Positions 1-12,271 of a stretch of 64,000 bases of DNA are shown in pieces. Source of the DNA: Coriaria nepalensis. Taxonomy: Eukaryota > Streptophyta > Magnoliopsida > Cucurbitales > Coriariaceae. Numbering within the stretch: position 1 is the stretch's first letter; every line of letters starts with the position of its first letter. The notes beneath the pieces are model-generated. The model saw nothing but the letters and a program-made list of their open reading frames with translations. It did no database searches and was not told the origin of the DNA. The stretch covers positions 2,666,001 through 2,730,000 of the forward strand of contig CP114485.1 in assembly GCA_027186245.1 (NCBI GenBank), written 5' to 3'. Made by a program: the position numbers and the translations under genes.

Positions 1-688
1 CCTATTTCCACTCATCATCAAACAAATAGAGTGGATTAATCCAATTGCTCATATGTCCCTATAACATGTTCAAAAGTCTAATAAAACAGTTTGAAGAAGA
101 CGTTTCGAATTGTTCCACACAAAGACAACTAATCAACTAATCGCTTCTATGTTCTTTCTAACACAAAGACAACTAATCAACTAATCGCTTATATATTCTT
201 TCTAACACAAAGACAAAACCAGAATAATAAACTAATCTATAAATATATATACATTATGTTTTTATATTCTTTCAAACCTTAACCTAATGGCATATAGAAT
301 TATAGATAATTACAAATTTGATCAAATGAATTCTTAATTTACTATAAAAAGAAAAATAGAGTAGTGCATAGTGTTCCATTCAAATCTTCCCCACTCTATT
401 TCCCGGTTGCTAGCTGCTCTTGCTTTGATAACCATCTCCATTTTCTAAACCAACCCTGAATGCATATCCATTACATTGATTTGTGACCAAAGAGATCACT
501 TTTTCCCTGCAAATTAGATAGTGTACGGAGAGAGTCCTATGCCACAATTAATGATGTAAATAATCAAAGATCAAACCAAGAAGCTTCGTACGTATGTAAT
601 TGCGTTCAAAGCTTCATAGAAATCAAGAACCTCGATACGTAACATGTTATCCATTAGTAATGAACAAATAAGTTTCTACATATATAAA
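1..688. other. Intergenic, no gene seen
   Basis: AT-rich sequence with no convincing reading frame. A short direct repeat (acacaaagacaactaatcaa and a close copy) lies at about 118-215. The stretch is downstream of the decayed F-box gene and may hold its old 3' flank. Confidence 0.5.
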
Positions 689-1735
689 TCAATTTAGGAT
701 AGTCAGACGAGGCTCTCGGTGAAGTTTAACGACATTTCCGTATCCATGTAGGCTGCCTAACTTACCAAGATACTTCTCCTTTAGGGTTGCTATGTCAAAC
801 AAAATACACTCATCCGGCAATCTTCTGATTACAAATTTACCATCCTGGGTCCGACAAAAAGAATGTTCTAATCCTCGATATGGGATGATATGTCGAGTCC
901 ATGAACCGGCCACGCCGTACTCTTTCATTACCGTCAAGCATATCTTATTAAGAAACCTATCATGATCTCCATAATTGTACCCATTGTCCTCATCGTCCCA
1001 AAAGATCAACGCCAATGATCCAATCAATGATACTGGAACAACATTATTGAAATGGTAGACTAGGTGGTCGAAATAACTAGGAAGCATAAATATCTGAAAC
1101 TTGTCGTCATCAAAACTGAAAGACAAAACAAAGTTTCGATTATCAGACTCTGCTAACCTTACAACCCAATGCAAAGCTCTGTCAATCACCGGACAGGCGT
1201 GATTATATATCGCAGGTGCATGTGTGAATGTAGAAATTCAACCATTTTCCATGACTCCTCATTCAGAGAGTAGCCTTCAGCATGGCACGGAGGTAGGCAA
1301 TGATCATCAGACAGGATTCTAACAATCTTGTAGTCGTTTTTCTCAACATCAAACCCAAATCCGAGCACAACCATGTTTTCAGTGCTGTTTACTAGACCAA
1401 GATCTAAACTAGTGCACTTGAGTAACTTCATTTTCCGGATTGTCGGGTTCCATAAACTTATCAAAAGGCCCGTAGACTTATGTTTGCCGCACCAAGTGAT
1501 ACATAATAAACCATTATAAGAACCGAGTAAGGCATAGTATAGTAATACTGAGAATCAAGTACGGAATTAACATACATCTCTCATTGAGAGAGCTCAGATG
1601 TTGAAATGGTTGCGAATGACCTTAGGAAGTGGAGAAGAACAAGCTGATAGGCCTAGGTGGAAAAATCTAGAAGATTTGTTTGGTACGATTGAGTTGAAGG
1701 AGTGTTGTGACGAATTTAGGGTTTGTGATGGTGGA
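689..1735 (-). pseudogene. F-box protein (F-box-associated domain), frameshifted
   Basis: Two reading frames on the minus strand give one F-box-associated (FBA) domain. The upstream frame (to 1186) carries LWNPTIRKMK, GFGFDVEKNDYKIVRI and YSLNEESWK, all typical of FBA proteins. The downstream frame (stop at 689) continues with HACPVIDRALHWVV and ends with a normal FBA C-terminus. The switch lies near 1225-1245. Upstream of 1464 the same strand still reads LGSYNGLLCITW, but the frame breaks again near 1530. The F-box itself (about 1600-1735) is only faintly visible and interrupted by stops. Family knowledge: such proteins are substrate receptors of SCF ubiquitin ligases. With at least two frameshifts and no clean start I call it a pseudogene; sequencing errors are the alternative. 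Confidence 0.65.
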
Positions 1736-1799
1736 ATACCAGTCTTTTTAGATTAATCTAAATGGGGGATTTGGCTGGAAGCCTCGTCAAACGTGTGCG

Positions 1800-3095
1800 A
1801 TTGCGAATTTGAGATTGTAATGCATATAATTAATGGGACTAGATAGATAGAGGGAGACTATGGGTCTGTTTGTTTTCACACTTCAAAATACGTTTTGAAA
1901 CCTATTTTGAAAAAAATACATTTTTGATAACAATATCATCCCTTCACTTTTAATAATTATACAATCACCCCTAATGATTTGATCTATTTATAGGGAGGAC
2001 ATGTCTTGAGTATTTAGGGATCTTCATAAATATTCCTATGTAGCACTTTCAAACTTTTATAATTACAATTTAACCCCTTACTTTCCTTTTTTCTATTTTT
2101 TTACCCCTCTTTCCTTCTTTTTTTTCCCTATTAATTAAAAGCAATAGTGACATTTTCTAGTTTACTAATCTCTGCCCTATGTAGTCCAACTTTACTTTCC
2201 ATCAATAAGTTTAAATTATGGTTTGACTTGCAACTTTTTTCAGTTCTGACTTCAAATCAAGTTAATTTTTAGGGATATTGTTTCATTTTGTTCTGCTTTG
2301 CTCCTCTCCGATCTATCTACAAGGTGCGAAAAGATTTGTGTGAATTGCAGACGAGAACATCCGGCCAATCGATCCCGAAAATGCTGTCCACCCGAACTCT
2401 CTCCCTCAATTGTGTCCGATGCATCTGGCCTTGCAATCCACCTGACGGCGTTTGATGCAATCCATATCTACTTTAGATGGAATGTTTCACGAAACGTATA
2501 AGTAGGGAAAGAAAGTGGTGAAGAAAGACACAGCATTTGTGAATGGATTCCTCAAAGCATTTGGAAAAGCATGTTGCTGGAAAGCTCACAAACCGATAAA
2601 CTCCATCGAATCCAACAACACCACCCTCCATATCATTCATCATCACCACAACAAGAACAAGAAGCACCAACAAAAGCTGGCTCTTTTCTTTCTTTTATAG
2701 GTTTTGTAAACGTGTGTTTGATTAGGAATAGGAAGTTCTAATGCTAAAGATAATGCACTCTCTTTATCAAATTTTATCCCAAAAATAGAATTGTAACTAC
2801 ACAAGGAACTTGGAATAACAATAATACCAATAAAATAATTGTAGCACTAGAATTTATATAAGAATAATTTAACCTTTTTTTTTTTTTTTGAGAGACAAAC
2901 ATGGGTAGTTAAAAGACGGTTGGAGCAACCAGACATGAGAATCGTTGTAACGGTTTGAAACGGTTTGAGATGTGAAAGAAATGGGGAGTACGGTAAGAAT
3001 ACATAACAACAGCACTTGCTTTATTCAGTAATCATTCAAGAACAAAATCAATGTTCTACAAAAGCAGTTCAATTTTTTCCGATAAGGGAAAGGAC
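1800..3095. other. Intergenic, no gene seen
   Basis: AT-rich sequence with several short open frames that resemble nothing I know. A less AT-rich patch lies at about 2300-2480 and poly-T at 2876-2890. I see no supported gene or RNA. Confidence 0.45.
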
Positions 3096-5591
3096 CTAAA
3101 CTTGTAAGAAGCAAGCATATTTTGCACCTAGGAACATACTTTGTATACAGAGATGGGCATTTTCGGTTACCTCCGCATTTTCGTGATTCATCAATTTCAT
3201 CACTCATTCTTTGGCCTTGAGGTCCGTCACGATGACTCTTCCAGCTGGATATTGCTGAATGAACTGTGAGAGATCAAAGCAAGCAACTGCCAGAGCCCTA
3301 GCATTGCTCGAGATGTCCAAAATTGTATTCAAGACCCTAAGAATCTGTAAGGGACGAACTGTCGATTAGTTCAGGGAGAAACAGATATCTTCAGAAGGTT
3401 AAATAAATTCCTTGGTTGGCTGGTTTGTTTAAGAGAAATTAGTAGATTAGTACAGAGGAAGAAAGATTAAATACCTGGAAATCATTCTCTTCGAAGCTGG
3501 TAACATTTTCACACCAGAATTGAGGATCTTTGTGCATCGGAGACCAGTCAAGATGATCATGGAGGACTTCTTGATTATATTTGTTGAAAGAACTTAGTTT
3601 TTTGAAGTTTTTTGATGTTATCCTTGAGCCCCTCATCAAGTTGATTCAGAGCTTCCAACAGGTCCTATATATATTAACCAAAAATCGATTGCAATATAAG
3701 AAAACACCAAAACAATTGCTAAAGAAAACACCAGAAGGAATAATGATAATAACAATAAGAACAAAAAAAATTAATTCTCTCACCTCATCACTCGATGACT
3801 GTCTTTAAGCTTTGAATGATTTTTGGTAGTCCAAGGTCGACCATTTGAGCACCAAATGTCCCATTTGGAGAGCAAGTTCATTAGGGTCAAGACAACAACT
3901 CGAACAACCTAGCAGAAATTATCACTCATATTAAAGGATATCTAAGTAAACTTAGCATATGGCGTTGATATCAAATATCCTAATGAAATGTATTCTAGCT
4001 TCTTTATTCCATGTCACTTCATAGGAGAAAAACAAAAGCTACCTACTATACATCCTTGAGAAAATGAACACTAGTAACAAGTGAGTCTACTGAGAAGAGA
4101 TTAGACAGGAGTGATATGAACATGTACCAATATGTCAAACTTTACCTTCTCCTTTGTGGAACTCTTGACTACTTCAGTGAGTGTTGGAGTTGCTCTAGAG
4201 GTAGGGAGAAATTCAATTGCAGGCTCATAATAGGATAAGAACCAGATACAGATACATGTTTCATACAGCAGCTGTCAGAAGGATTTTATTCAGTCAGATT
4301 AAAACGATTAGATGTTTTTTTAATAAACATAACTCATCGAAATGAAGAATCATAGCAAACGTATTGATTTTGAGTAAGAGTGGATGGTTTAATGATTTTG
4401 GCTAACAATCTACATGACCCACGAGAAGCTACCTATATAGATTGTTATGTGGATGCTGGAGAAATAAAAGGAATGAGAAGTTTCACTCCATCTGCTTGAA
4501 CAAATGTAGATCTGACAACTGGTTCCTTGAGTAAAGTTGCAAGGCAATTGATAGCAACTTAGGCTTCACGATTAGGATGCAAAGGCTTCTTAAGCTATAA
4601 GAAACATGGGCAACATTGAAGTCTATAGCTTAACCAAATGGACGCAGTGTCAAAACGATCACACACTGTAGGACTTACCTGTGCACAAAGCCATTCTACA
4701 AGTCGAACACACCATCATTCAAGGCATCCTACCCTGCAAATGACAGCCCTGACACTTTGTGCCTACACCAACGCCGATTGGGCAGGTAACATGGATGACT
4801 GCTCCTCGACTTCTACCTATGTTAATCTTTCTTAGTGTAAATCCCATTTCCTTGAGCTCAAAAAAATAGTGAGCTATAGCTCGTTCCTCCACAGAGGTCG
4901 AATATCGAGCATTGGCCACTACTGCTTCGGAGACTATGTGGTTGCTAAATTTGTTTACCGAATTAAGCATCAAATTACAAAGGTCTCCTACTCTACTTCG
5001 TGATAATTTAGGAGCAAAACACCTAAGTTTCAACCCGGTCCAACAATCCCTCATAACACATTCAAATGCGACCTAGTTCAAAAAGAAAAACTTCTGGTTC
5101 AATATGTTCGCACACATGACCAACTCGTGGACCTTTTAACGAAGCCTCTATCCAGTCAGCGCACTCTCTCTCTTACTTGTAATATTATTTTTCCTAAAAT
5201 CATTCTTTCCTTGTACACAAAAATCTACTAGTTTCACTGTACAGATTTCACGTTAGAATTCCTTCTGCGGTTGTATATATCACACTCGAACATAAGAAGG
5301 GCCATCCTGCAAAATTTTGAAATGCAGAGTGAAAGATCATTATATAAATCTCGCACAACATAAAAGAAGAGTGATTGAATTTTGAAATGAGCAAGGAAAG
5401 TTTACTTCATCCAACAATTGTGCTCTGTAACTTTCCGGCCTTTTATCATAACGTCTTAACAGCTGAAGACTCGTTCCACTAATCAGTTTAGTTGTCATAT
5501 ATGTCTCCCAGGGGATGTCCCTCATCAGAACCTTAACATGGAAGAAAGATGTTATCAAAACCAGAACGATGAGAAGAACACAAAACTTCAT
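3096..5591 (-). pseudogene. VHA-H: V-type proton ATPase subunit H pseudogene
   Basis: Separate minus-strand segments match subunit H of the vacuolar proton pump, a regulatory subunit of the V1 sector. In gene order: about 5545-5407 ([20 protein letters not shown]), 4560-4430 ([23 protein letters not shown]), 4280-4145 ([19 protein letters not shown]), 3905-3795 (GTFGAQMVDLGLPKII), 3625-3470 ([14 protein letters not shown]) and 3345-3096 ([20 protein letters not shown] to a normal stop). The segments keep splice-like borders, so this is a duplicated gene and not a processed copy. Damage seen: an in-frame TGA at 3204-3206 where the family has Arg, a TAA at 4445-4447 where it has Gln, frame loss with stops in the 3.8 kb segment, no recognisable start, and absence of the exons between the first and second segments. 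A copia fragment occupies that gap. Confidence 0.9.
4690..5170 (+). mobile_element. Ty1/copia retrotransposon fragment (RNase H end)
   Basis: The plus strand reads AYTNADWAGNMDDCSSTSTY, then after stops ARSSTEVEYRALATTASETM and, frameshifted, a tail like the copia pol C-terminus (LLVQYVRTHDQLVDLLTKPL). This is the RNase H domain at the end of copia pol. It lies antisense inside the gap of the subunit H pseudogene. No LTR was recognised and several stops interrupt it, so it is an old, immobile piece. Confidence 0.82.
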
Positions 5592-6279
5592 GGTAGCTAC
5601 AAAACGAAAATCTGATTTACACCTTTGATTCTATAAGAAATAAACGGAAAAATTGGATCAACACCCATATGGGACAAAACATAAACACTAGAAATCCAAG
5701 TTAGATTATCTCTCTCGTCACTTACTTACTCAATTTGTAAGAAGACTCGATATACTAGATGGTATTGCATAATCAAGAGAAGTTCGAACTTGATGAAACA
5801 AAATTAAAGGAAATACTGGTTTGACGAAATACATATCAAACCTCACTCAAACATCACAACTCATGTCCACCTGAGCAGTACTAGTGGATCACATTTCAGA
5901 TTTGATTTTATTTTCGACCCAGTCCAGTTACAAAATCATGCTCTCTGTAAATTATTAGATAAACGACGGCAAAAAAGAAAAAAAAAAAAAAACCCAACTT
6001 CCTCAGTTGAGAACTCGGGCTGCTCCATTGCAATTCCAAATTTCACTTCTAGCAAAATTTTCACAGATTGAAGCAAATCCTGCAGGTGGAGAAATGTTAA
6101 CAAAACCATGCTGATCTAAAACTCGAATTCACTTAAGGAAAATAATAAACGCACAGCAAGTTTTAACCTTGTCTGCAAAAAATTACACAAAATTTTCAGT
6201 CTGATTCTGGGAAGAATAATTTTAGAGGAGAGAGAAGTAAAATACTGGAGAGATTTTGTGTGTTGTCAATTGGATGGTG

Positions 6280-7132
6280 AAACCGACCAGCTTCTCTCCA
6301 ATTTTCCTACTTTCTTTTTCATTAAAACACATAATTTTGCTTATTTCATTTTTGGCACTTTTGTTTTGTGTATTGTGAAATTATGCATCTAAAGTTGGGT
6401 TAATCGTTATAAACTCCCCTAAATTTCCATTTTGGTGTTAAAACATAAAGCTTGGGAAAATAAAACATAAACCTTCTTCCTTTTTCTTTCTTTTTCTTAA
6501 TGATTAGGTGACTTGGTTTGTTTAATGACTTTTTTGGGTCCAGAGTAAACATGTAACATTTAGGAATGTGACAATTTAAGGAGGTGGGGGCTTTAGATAT
6601 GAGTCACTAGTGCTACTGGCTACAATGCGAGGGATGGAAGTTCATATTTTGCAATCCTAACAGGGCAGCATTTTATGGTGCCTTTACGATGTGTTGAGGC
6701 AAGTTAATCAATGGGCCATAGGCTTGTTCGATACAAATACAAATCATTTTACTACGTATTTTAAAAAAAGAAAAGAAAGAAGATTAGAGAAGTGAACGGA
6801 GAAAAAAGAGTATAAATATTATTTTTATTTATTAAAATTAAATTAAAAATAATAAAATAAAATTAACTATTAAAGAAAATAAAAACGAGATTATTAATTT
6901 AAATATTTAAAAAAAAAAATTTTATTTTGCGGGACACAAAGCAAGAAGATAAGAATAACTGTTCGTTTGTCCTGTAAAACCTCCATTGCAGCTCTGCAGC
7001 CGAACAGGGGAGAGAGGGAGGGTCGGGGGCTTCATCTCTCTAAACTCTTTCTCTGTTTTCTTTTGTGGATGAAGGAAAGAGAAAGCCATTTAAGAAGAGA
7101 AATCAAAAGGGAATATTATAGATTCTGCTCAC
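6280..7132. other. Intergenic, upstream of the pfkB kinase
   Basis: AT-rich from 6780 to 6930, then a less AT-rich leader rich in GA and CT at 6990-7130 that is probably the 5' UTR of the kinase gene. I see no separate gene. Confidence 0.45.
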
Positions 7133-9288
7133 ATGTCTTTCTCTCTACCTATTTCTTATCCTCAAAATTACATTAAAACCTCAACCCTCCTATTCTCACA
7201 TGGGCATGGAGTCAAGTTTCCATTTTTCCATTTGAGCGTCAGAAAAAATTTGTGCTTTGGTACCATCAAAAGTGGATTTAGAGGTTATGAAGTTGCTGCG
7301 ATTAAGGGTGGCCATGCAGGAGAAGTGGAAGATGAAGATGACGAGGAGGAGGAGAGTCTTACTGATGAGGAGGTAGAAGAAGTAGAGGGTGGAATTGGTT
7401 CTTCCAATTTTGCGGATAGATGGGATGTTTTGGGTCTTGGACAAGCTATGGTAATTTTGCTTGATCTTATCATGTTTTCCAAATTTTATTTTTAACCTAA
7501 TTCAACTTTTACTTAGGAGTGAGAACGATTTGTATAGGTAGAGAAATAGGAATTGGAACAATGAAGAGCTTATAACTATACAAGTAGAAATGCTATTGAA
7601 ATTCATGAGTGTTTTTGAACCACCATATGATTACAGAAGTCTACGTGAAAATGGATAGGAAATTCTGTAAAACCATAATTAGACCATAAAATGAGCATAA
7701 TATGTCCTTTCCCTTTCCTACTTTTCAATTGACAGGTGGATTTCTCTGGCATGGTGGATGATGAATTCTTGGAGAGATTGGGATTGGAAAAGGGATCGAG
7801 GAAGGTTGTGAATCATGAGGAGAGGGGTAGAGTCTTAAGGGCCATGGACGGTTGCAGCTACAAGGCTGCAGCTGGCGGATCTCTTTCGAACAGCTTGGTG
7901 GCATTGGCAAGGCTTGGGCTTAGGCCCATTGGAGGCCCTGCTTTGAATGTTGCAATGGCTGGTAGTGTCGGAAGTGATCCATTGGGTAGCTTTTACCGGT
8001 CAGTTTTTCGGTAGTAAACTACATAGTGTTTTATCATTTGGAACATTTTAAGGCAGGTTCCATACCAACGGAGAGTAACTAATGATCAATATCTCTGTTG
8101 TCCCATTTTCCTGCCTATTTCAGTATTTAAATGACAAGTTTTTTATCCGTCTCATAGGGCAAAATTGCGTCGAGCAAATGTGAACTTTCTTTCATCTCCT
8201 ATCAAGGAAGGAACGACAGGAACAGTGATTGTTCTCACAACCCCTGATGCTCAACGCACAATGCTTGCTTATCAGGTCAAATAATTTGCAACTGTTTATT
8301 CTCAAACTATTTTTAAAAATAAAATGAATAAGTTTATAAGCCCCTCCATGTAAGCTGGATATGTTATATACTCTTTTCTCTCCCTCGCTCGGTTTGCTTC
8401 ATCGTATTCTTCGCTCTCACATGATCTCTCATTTTCTGAACTCTATAACAAATTATTGAATTGCTTAAAGTTTGTGTATAAAATATCTATACTGGAAAAA
8501 GCATTTCTCATGACATAACTGGCTTATACCTTTTTCAGGGTACATCTTCAACCGTTGATTACGACTCATCCTGGGCCACCATAATCCCCAAAACCAACAT
8601 ACTTGTAATTGAAGGGTATTTATTTGAACTTCCCGACACGATAAAAACAATCATTAAATCATGTGAAGAAGCACACAAAAGCGGGGCTCTCGTTGCCATC
8701 ACAGCATCAGACTCCTCGTGCATTGAACGACACTATGACGATTTCTGGTATCGACATCACTTGCTGATCTAAAAACCTCTTATTTAGTCACATATACACA
8801 TTTCGCTTAAAGTATCATTTGATATTCCCCTTCTCTGTCTCAGGGACATTGTGGGAAATTATGCGGATGTTATCTTCGCCAATAGCGATGAAGCAAGGGC
8901 TCTATGTAATTTCGATCCGGAGGAAAGCCCCATATCAGCTACAAGATACTTGAGTCATTTTGTGCCCTTAGTTTCAGTTACAGACGGTCCGAAGGGTTCT
9001 TACATCGGAGTAAAAGGAGAGGCAGTGTATATCCCGCCTTCCCCCTGTGTACCACTAGACACGTGTGGGGCTGGGGATGCATATGCATCTGGGATTTTGT
9101 ACGGAATCTTGAGGGGTCTTTCGGATTTGAAGGGGATGGGAACTTTGGCTAGTAAGGTGGCGGCTACTGTGGTGGGTCAGCAAGGGACCCGGCTCGGTGT
9201 TAGGGATGCTATAGAGTTGGCCCAGGCTTTTGGTTACGGTTCTAATGTCAGATCAGATGTTGAGTCGGATCATATTTCTAGCTTATAG
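7133..9288 (+). CDS. pfkB-family carbohydrate kinase, probably plastid-targeted
   Basis: Five exons join in phase: 7133-7450, 7736-7998, 8158-8275, 8539-8747 and 8844-9288, giving 450 residues. The N-terminal 60 or so residues are rich in Ser, basic and hydrophobic residues with few acids, as in a plastid transit peptide. A strongly acidic stretch follows at about 68-88. The kinase fold then reads DVLGLGQAMVDFSG, GGSLSNSLVALARLG and, near residue 375, the PfkB signature DTCGAGDAYASG with the catalytic Asp of the GAGD anion hole. Members of this family phosphorylate sugars or nucleosides; the substrate cannot be read from the sequence. It resembles the Arabidopsis pfkB protein At1g19600. All splice sites are GT-AG. 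The gene looks intact. Confidence 0.93.
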
Positions 9289-9389
9289 ATGTAAGGATAT
9301 GTATGAATTGTAACTTGTATGTATATTCCATAACATTCATCATTCATGATTCTACTTATTGGAATCTGTTGTATCATGGGATAGAGGAA

Positions 9390-9578
9390 GAGTGGGGTGT
9401 CCAAGTAACAAAAGGCTTCATTCAACAAAAAGAACTCCTGACTATGTATGCTCTATGTAGGGCCTCACAATCACTAGCCAATATGCTTTTCTCTCATGCC
9501 TTTCTTCGTTCATGGTTCAATATTCTGGTGTCCTAGGCAGCGTAGAGGAACCACACCAATCCATCCCGAACTTGGTGA
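9390..9578 (+). other. Nuclear insertion of plastid DNA (5S rRNA 5' part)
   Basis: 9521-9578 matches the start of plastid 5S rRNA: tattctggtgtcctaggc, then gtagaggaaccacaccaatc and catcccgaacttggtg. Three extra bases (agc) split the two parts. The 130 bases before it (gaactcctgac, ctagccaatatgctttt, cgttcatggttcaatattc) resemble the plastid 4.5S-5S spacer as I remember it. After 9578 the match ends abruptly, so only about half of the rRNA is present and it cannot work. It lies just after the kinase gene and may be inside its 3' UTR. Confidence 0.82.
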
Positions 9579-9589
9579 TATGTTGTCAA

Positions 9590-10010
9590 ATAATGACACT
9601 AATCGATCTAAATACCTTTTTATGTTTATAAAAAAAAGGTATAAAATATTGCAAGTTAGAAAATACTTTAGTACAGCCCCTAGCCTATTGCTAATAATAA
9701 CAATAATAATACTACTTTTCAACAAAAAAGAATGGCAATGAACTTCACTCTCCATTACCCGTTTAACTTTTCAACATATTACAGCGCAGAGTTTGATTCC
9801 TTTTCCTCATTTGCGTCATTGAAAAATGGACGGTTGAGATTCTTCAATCACTCGGCTCAATTATTGACTAATGGGGATCCTGATTATACTATTCTTATCA
9901 AACAGAAAAATAATGGGGCTGGGTCTCCGAGTATAATATTAAAACTTTTGAATTTTCCAATCCGAACGATTATTATTAATGGCTTAAACTATACAATTTG
10001 AGCCACTCTC
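9590..10010. other. Intergenic, no gene seen
   Basis: AT-rich. A 89-codon plus-strand frame at 9732-10001 has no family resemblance and I do not support it as a gene. Confidence 0.35.
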
Positions 10011-10019
10011 TATTTGAAG

Positions 10020-11690
10020 GGAAAGCAGCCGAATCTCATCGTCAGTTGAATATCACAAGATCAAGAATTTCAGCTTAAAAGTTATTTGAGCAACGGGTAG
10101 GGATAATAAAAACCTTTAACCATCTTAGTGAGAGAGTTACGAATAATCCCGCCATAAGAAAAACTATTCAAAGATGCTTTAAAGGATCCGTCCACATTGA
10201 GCTTAAGCCAATCCTGCAAAAGAGGAGACCATATGCATATAATTAGTTAACTCTTCCTTCTGGCTCTAGCAATACAACCAAACTCTCCCACAATTCTTGA
10301 TTTTGCTTAATAATTGACATAAACGCTAGCATGATTCAAAAAGTTTAAACCAAAGCAAAACCTTACGAAAAACCACTTGACTCGTCATGTTTATCCCATT
10401 ATGAATAAAATTATTACAACTAAGTTAAACCTCTCCATAATCTGCAACGAAATCATAAGAATGTGAAATTGCCTGGAGGAGGGGAAAGTCATCCACCAAG
10501 ACTAGAGCTTATGCATTAACGGCTGTCGAACACAAGTTCCAACCAAATACTTTAATTTTTAAAAAATATTTCACCTTCCAAATCATCGAAAACATGTCGT
10601 TCTCAATCCTCCCACCCGTGATAATCTTCCAAGCAGATTTAATCGAAAATTCTCCTATAACCTATTAGAGATCCAAATCAAAAAGTCATCTTACACTATA
10701 AAAATCGAAATATTATTTTTAATAAGATCACCGTGTCATCCTCCGAGACTACATTATATCAAGAATAACTTCAACTAAGGTGCCTATTATCCATTAATAG
10801 CATATCCTTTTCTAGGGCAAACCGGATACACAAGGTACAAGAATCCATCCCATGACTAAGGTGCCTACTGGTTATCCACGCGGCGTATTCTGATTTCGGT
10901 GCGAAAACAGCAAATACTCTTCACAAACTTCTGAATTTCCTCCAAAAAAGGTCGACCATTACGAAATTTAAAAATCACGGCTTTATCAAGAATAGCTACA
11001 GATTGGGCTATATTCTCTGGAGAAAAAAGGATAGGTGGGACACTATCCTTTTCATACGTCCGGACTTCGACTTTCAATTGGGGGTTAACAACGGAATTCA
11101 TAAGCGATGCAGCATAAGAGCGTACAAAACCCTGGCCGATTGTCCTACCTTGCGAATCATGAGTGGCTGCAGACTCATAAAACTCCTTGAAAGGAGCCTG
11201 TGAGACTGTCTTGGATGACCCCGTCAGCTCTTGATTGAGAGATCTACCGCAAACCCACTCGCGACCACTGTTCTGATCAGAGTCATCCCAATCGCTCCGG
11301 CGACCAGGAAGCTGGAGCTACCAGCTGAAAAATCTCCAAAGGCGGCAACCCCGGTGGCGGGTCACCAACTTCTCTTGGTCAACGTACTTTCGAGGTGAAC
11401 CTTCTGTTCTGGAGGAGATGGAAGAGGCCAGAGGCTTTGTTGACCGTCCGACCACGGGGGTCGTAGATCTAAAGGAGGTCGTCGGAGGTCGTCGCGAAGG
11501 AGGACTCGCGTAGGAACACACGGAGATAGAGGCCGCGCGGATATCTTGCGGAGGTCGCTGCTATGGAGGTCTGGCGGAGGTCGTCGCTTCTTCTCTACCT
11601 CCACGGAAGTCGCAGCGGAGGCCGCTGCTATGGAGGTCTTCTGCGGAGGTCGACCTATCGTCCCCAAGGGAGATGCCGTATGGGTTTTTA
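10020..11690 (-). mobile_element. Decayed LINE retrotransposon
   Basis: Minus-strand fragments appear in LINE order. At 10865-11101 a frame reads KAVIFKFRNGRPFLEEIQKF, typical of the DUF4283 domain of plant LINE ORF1. At about 10480-10650 EFSIKSAWKIITG and FSMIWKV belong to the zinc-binding domain after the reverse transcriptase. At about 10120-10225 DWLKLNVDGSFKASLNSFSYG with GGIIRNS is the plant RNase H domain. Most of the reverse transcriptase is missing and there are many stops. The 5' part (11300-11690) is GC-rich with repeated GGAGGTCG-like units and holds an open frame of 101 codons that may be the ORF1 N-terminus or 5' UTR. No poly-A tail or target-site duplication was identified. Confidence 0.75.
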
Positions 11691-11699
11691 ATAAGTAAA

Positions 11700-12008
11700 A
11701 TGTAAGAACTCAAAAATTAAAAACAATAATAATAATAAATAAATAAAGGAAAAAAAAAAAAAAAAAACCTAAGATGAACTAACTCGCTGAAAGACCTAAA
11801 CGGACAGAAACATGAAATGGGCCCACCAAAAATTAAATGCCACCAAACCCACTTCACTAAAACATTGACCCAAGCCCCAAACCTCCAAACTTCATCTTCA
11901 CGTGCAATACAGAAACCGTACATGCCGCCATAGCCAAAAAGCTTCTATTTATTTAAAAAATAACAATAATCATGGAACGGCGGTCCCGGCTTGGTTCCGC
12001 CATACATA

Positions 12009-12042
<34 letters not shown>

Positions 12043-12270
12043 CATTTCTCCCTATATATATATATATAATACATATTACACAGAACTATATAGTAAGTTT
12101 TCACAACATCGGCCTCACATGAACAAGTGCTCAGATGTTGCACCACACTGTAATCATTCATGTAAGAGAAAACAAAATTAAGTGGCATTTGGGGTATTTA
12201 TGATATAGATTCCCCCTTTTTTCTTTTTTCCTTTTTTTCTTTATCTTTTAAAAATTATTTATGCATATGG
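11700..12270. repeat. Intergenic with poly-A and TA microsatellites
   Basis: A poly-A run lies at 11750-11767, a TA repeat at about 12003-12028 and a second at 12054-12068. Nothing else is recognisable. Confidence 0.7.
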
Positions 12271-12271
12271 G

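Noticed and set aside
7196..7482. Minus-strand frames opposite the first exon of the pfkB kinase
   Set aside because: They are mirror frames of the acidic coding stretch; the plus strand gives a complete, spliced kinase.
11972..12188. Frames across the TA repeats at 12.0 kb
   Set aside because: They consist of Ile/Tyr repeats produced by the microsatellite.
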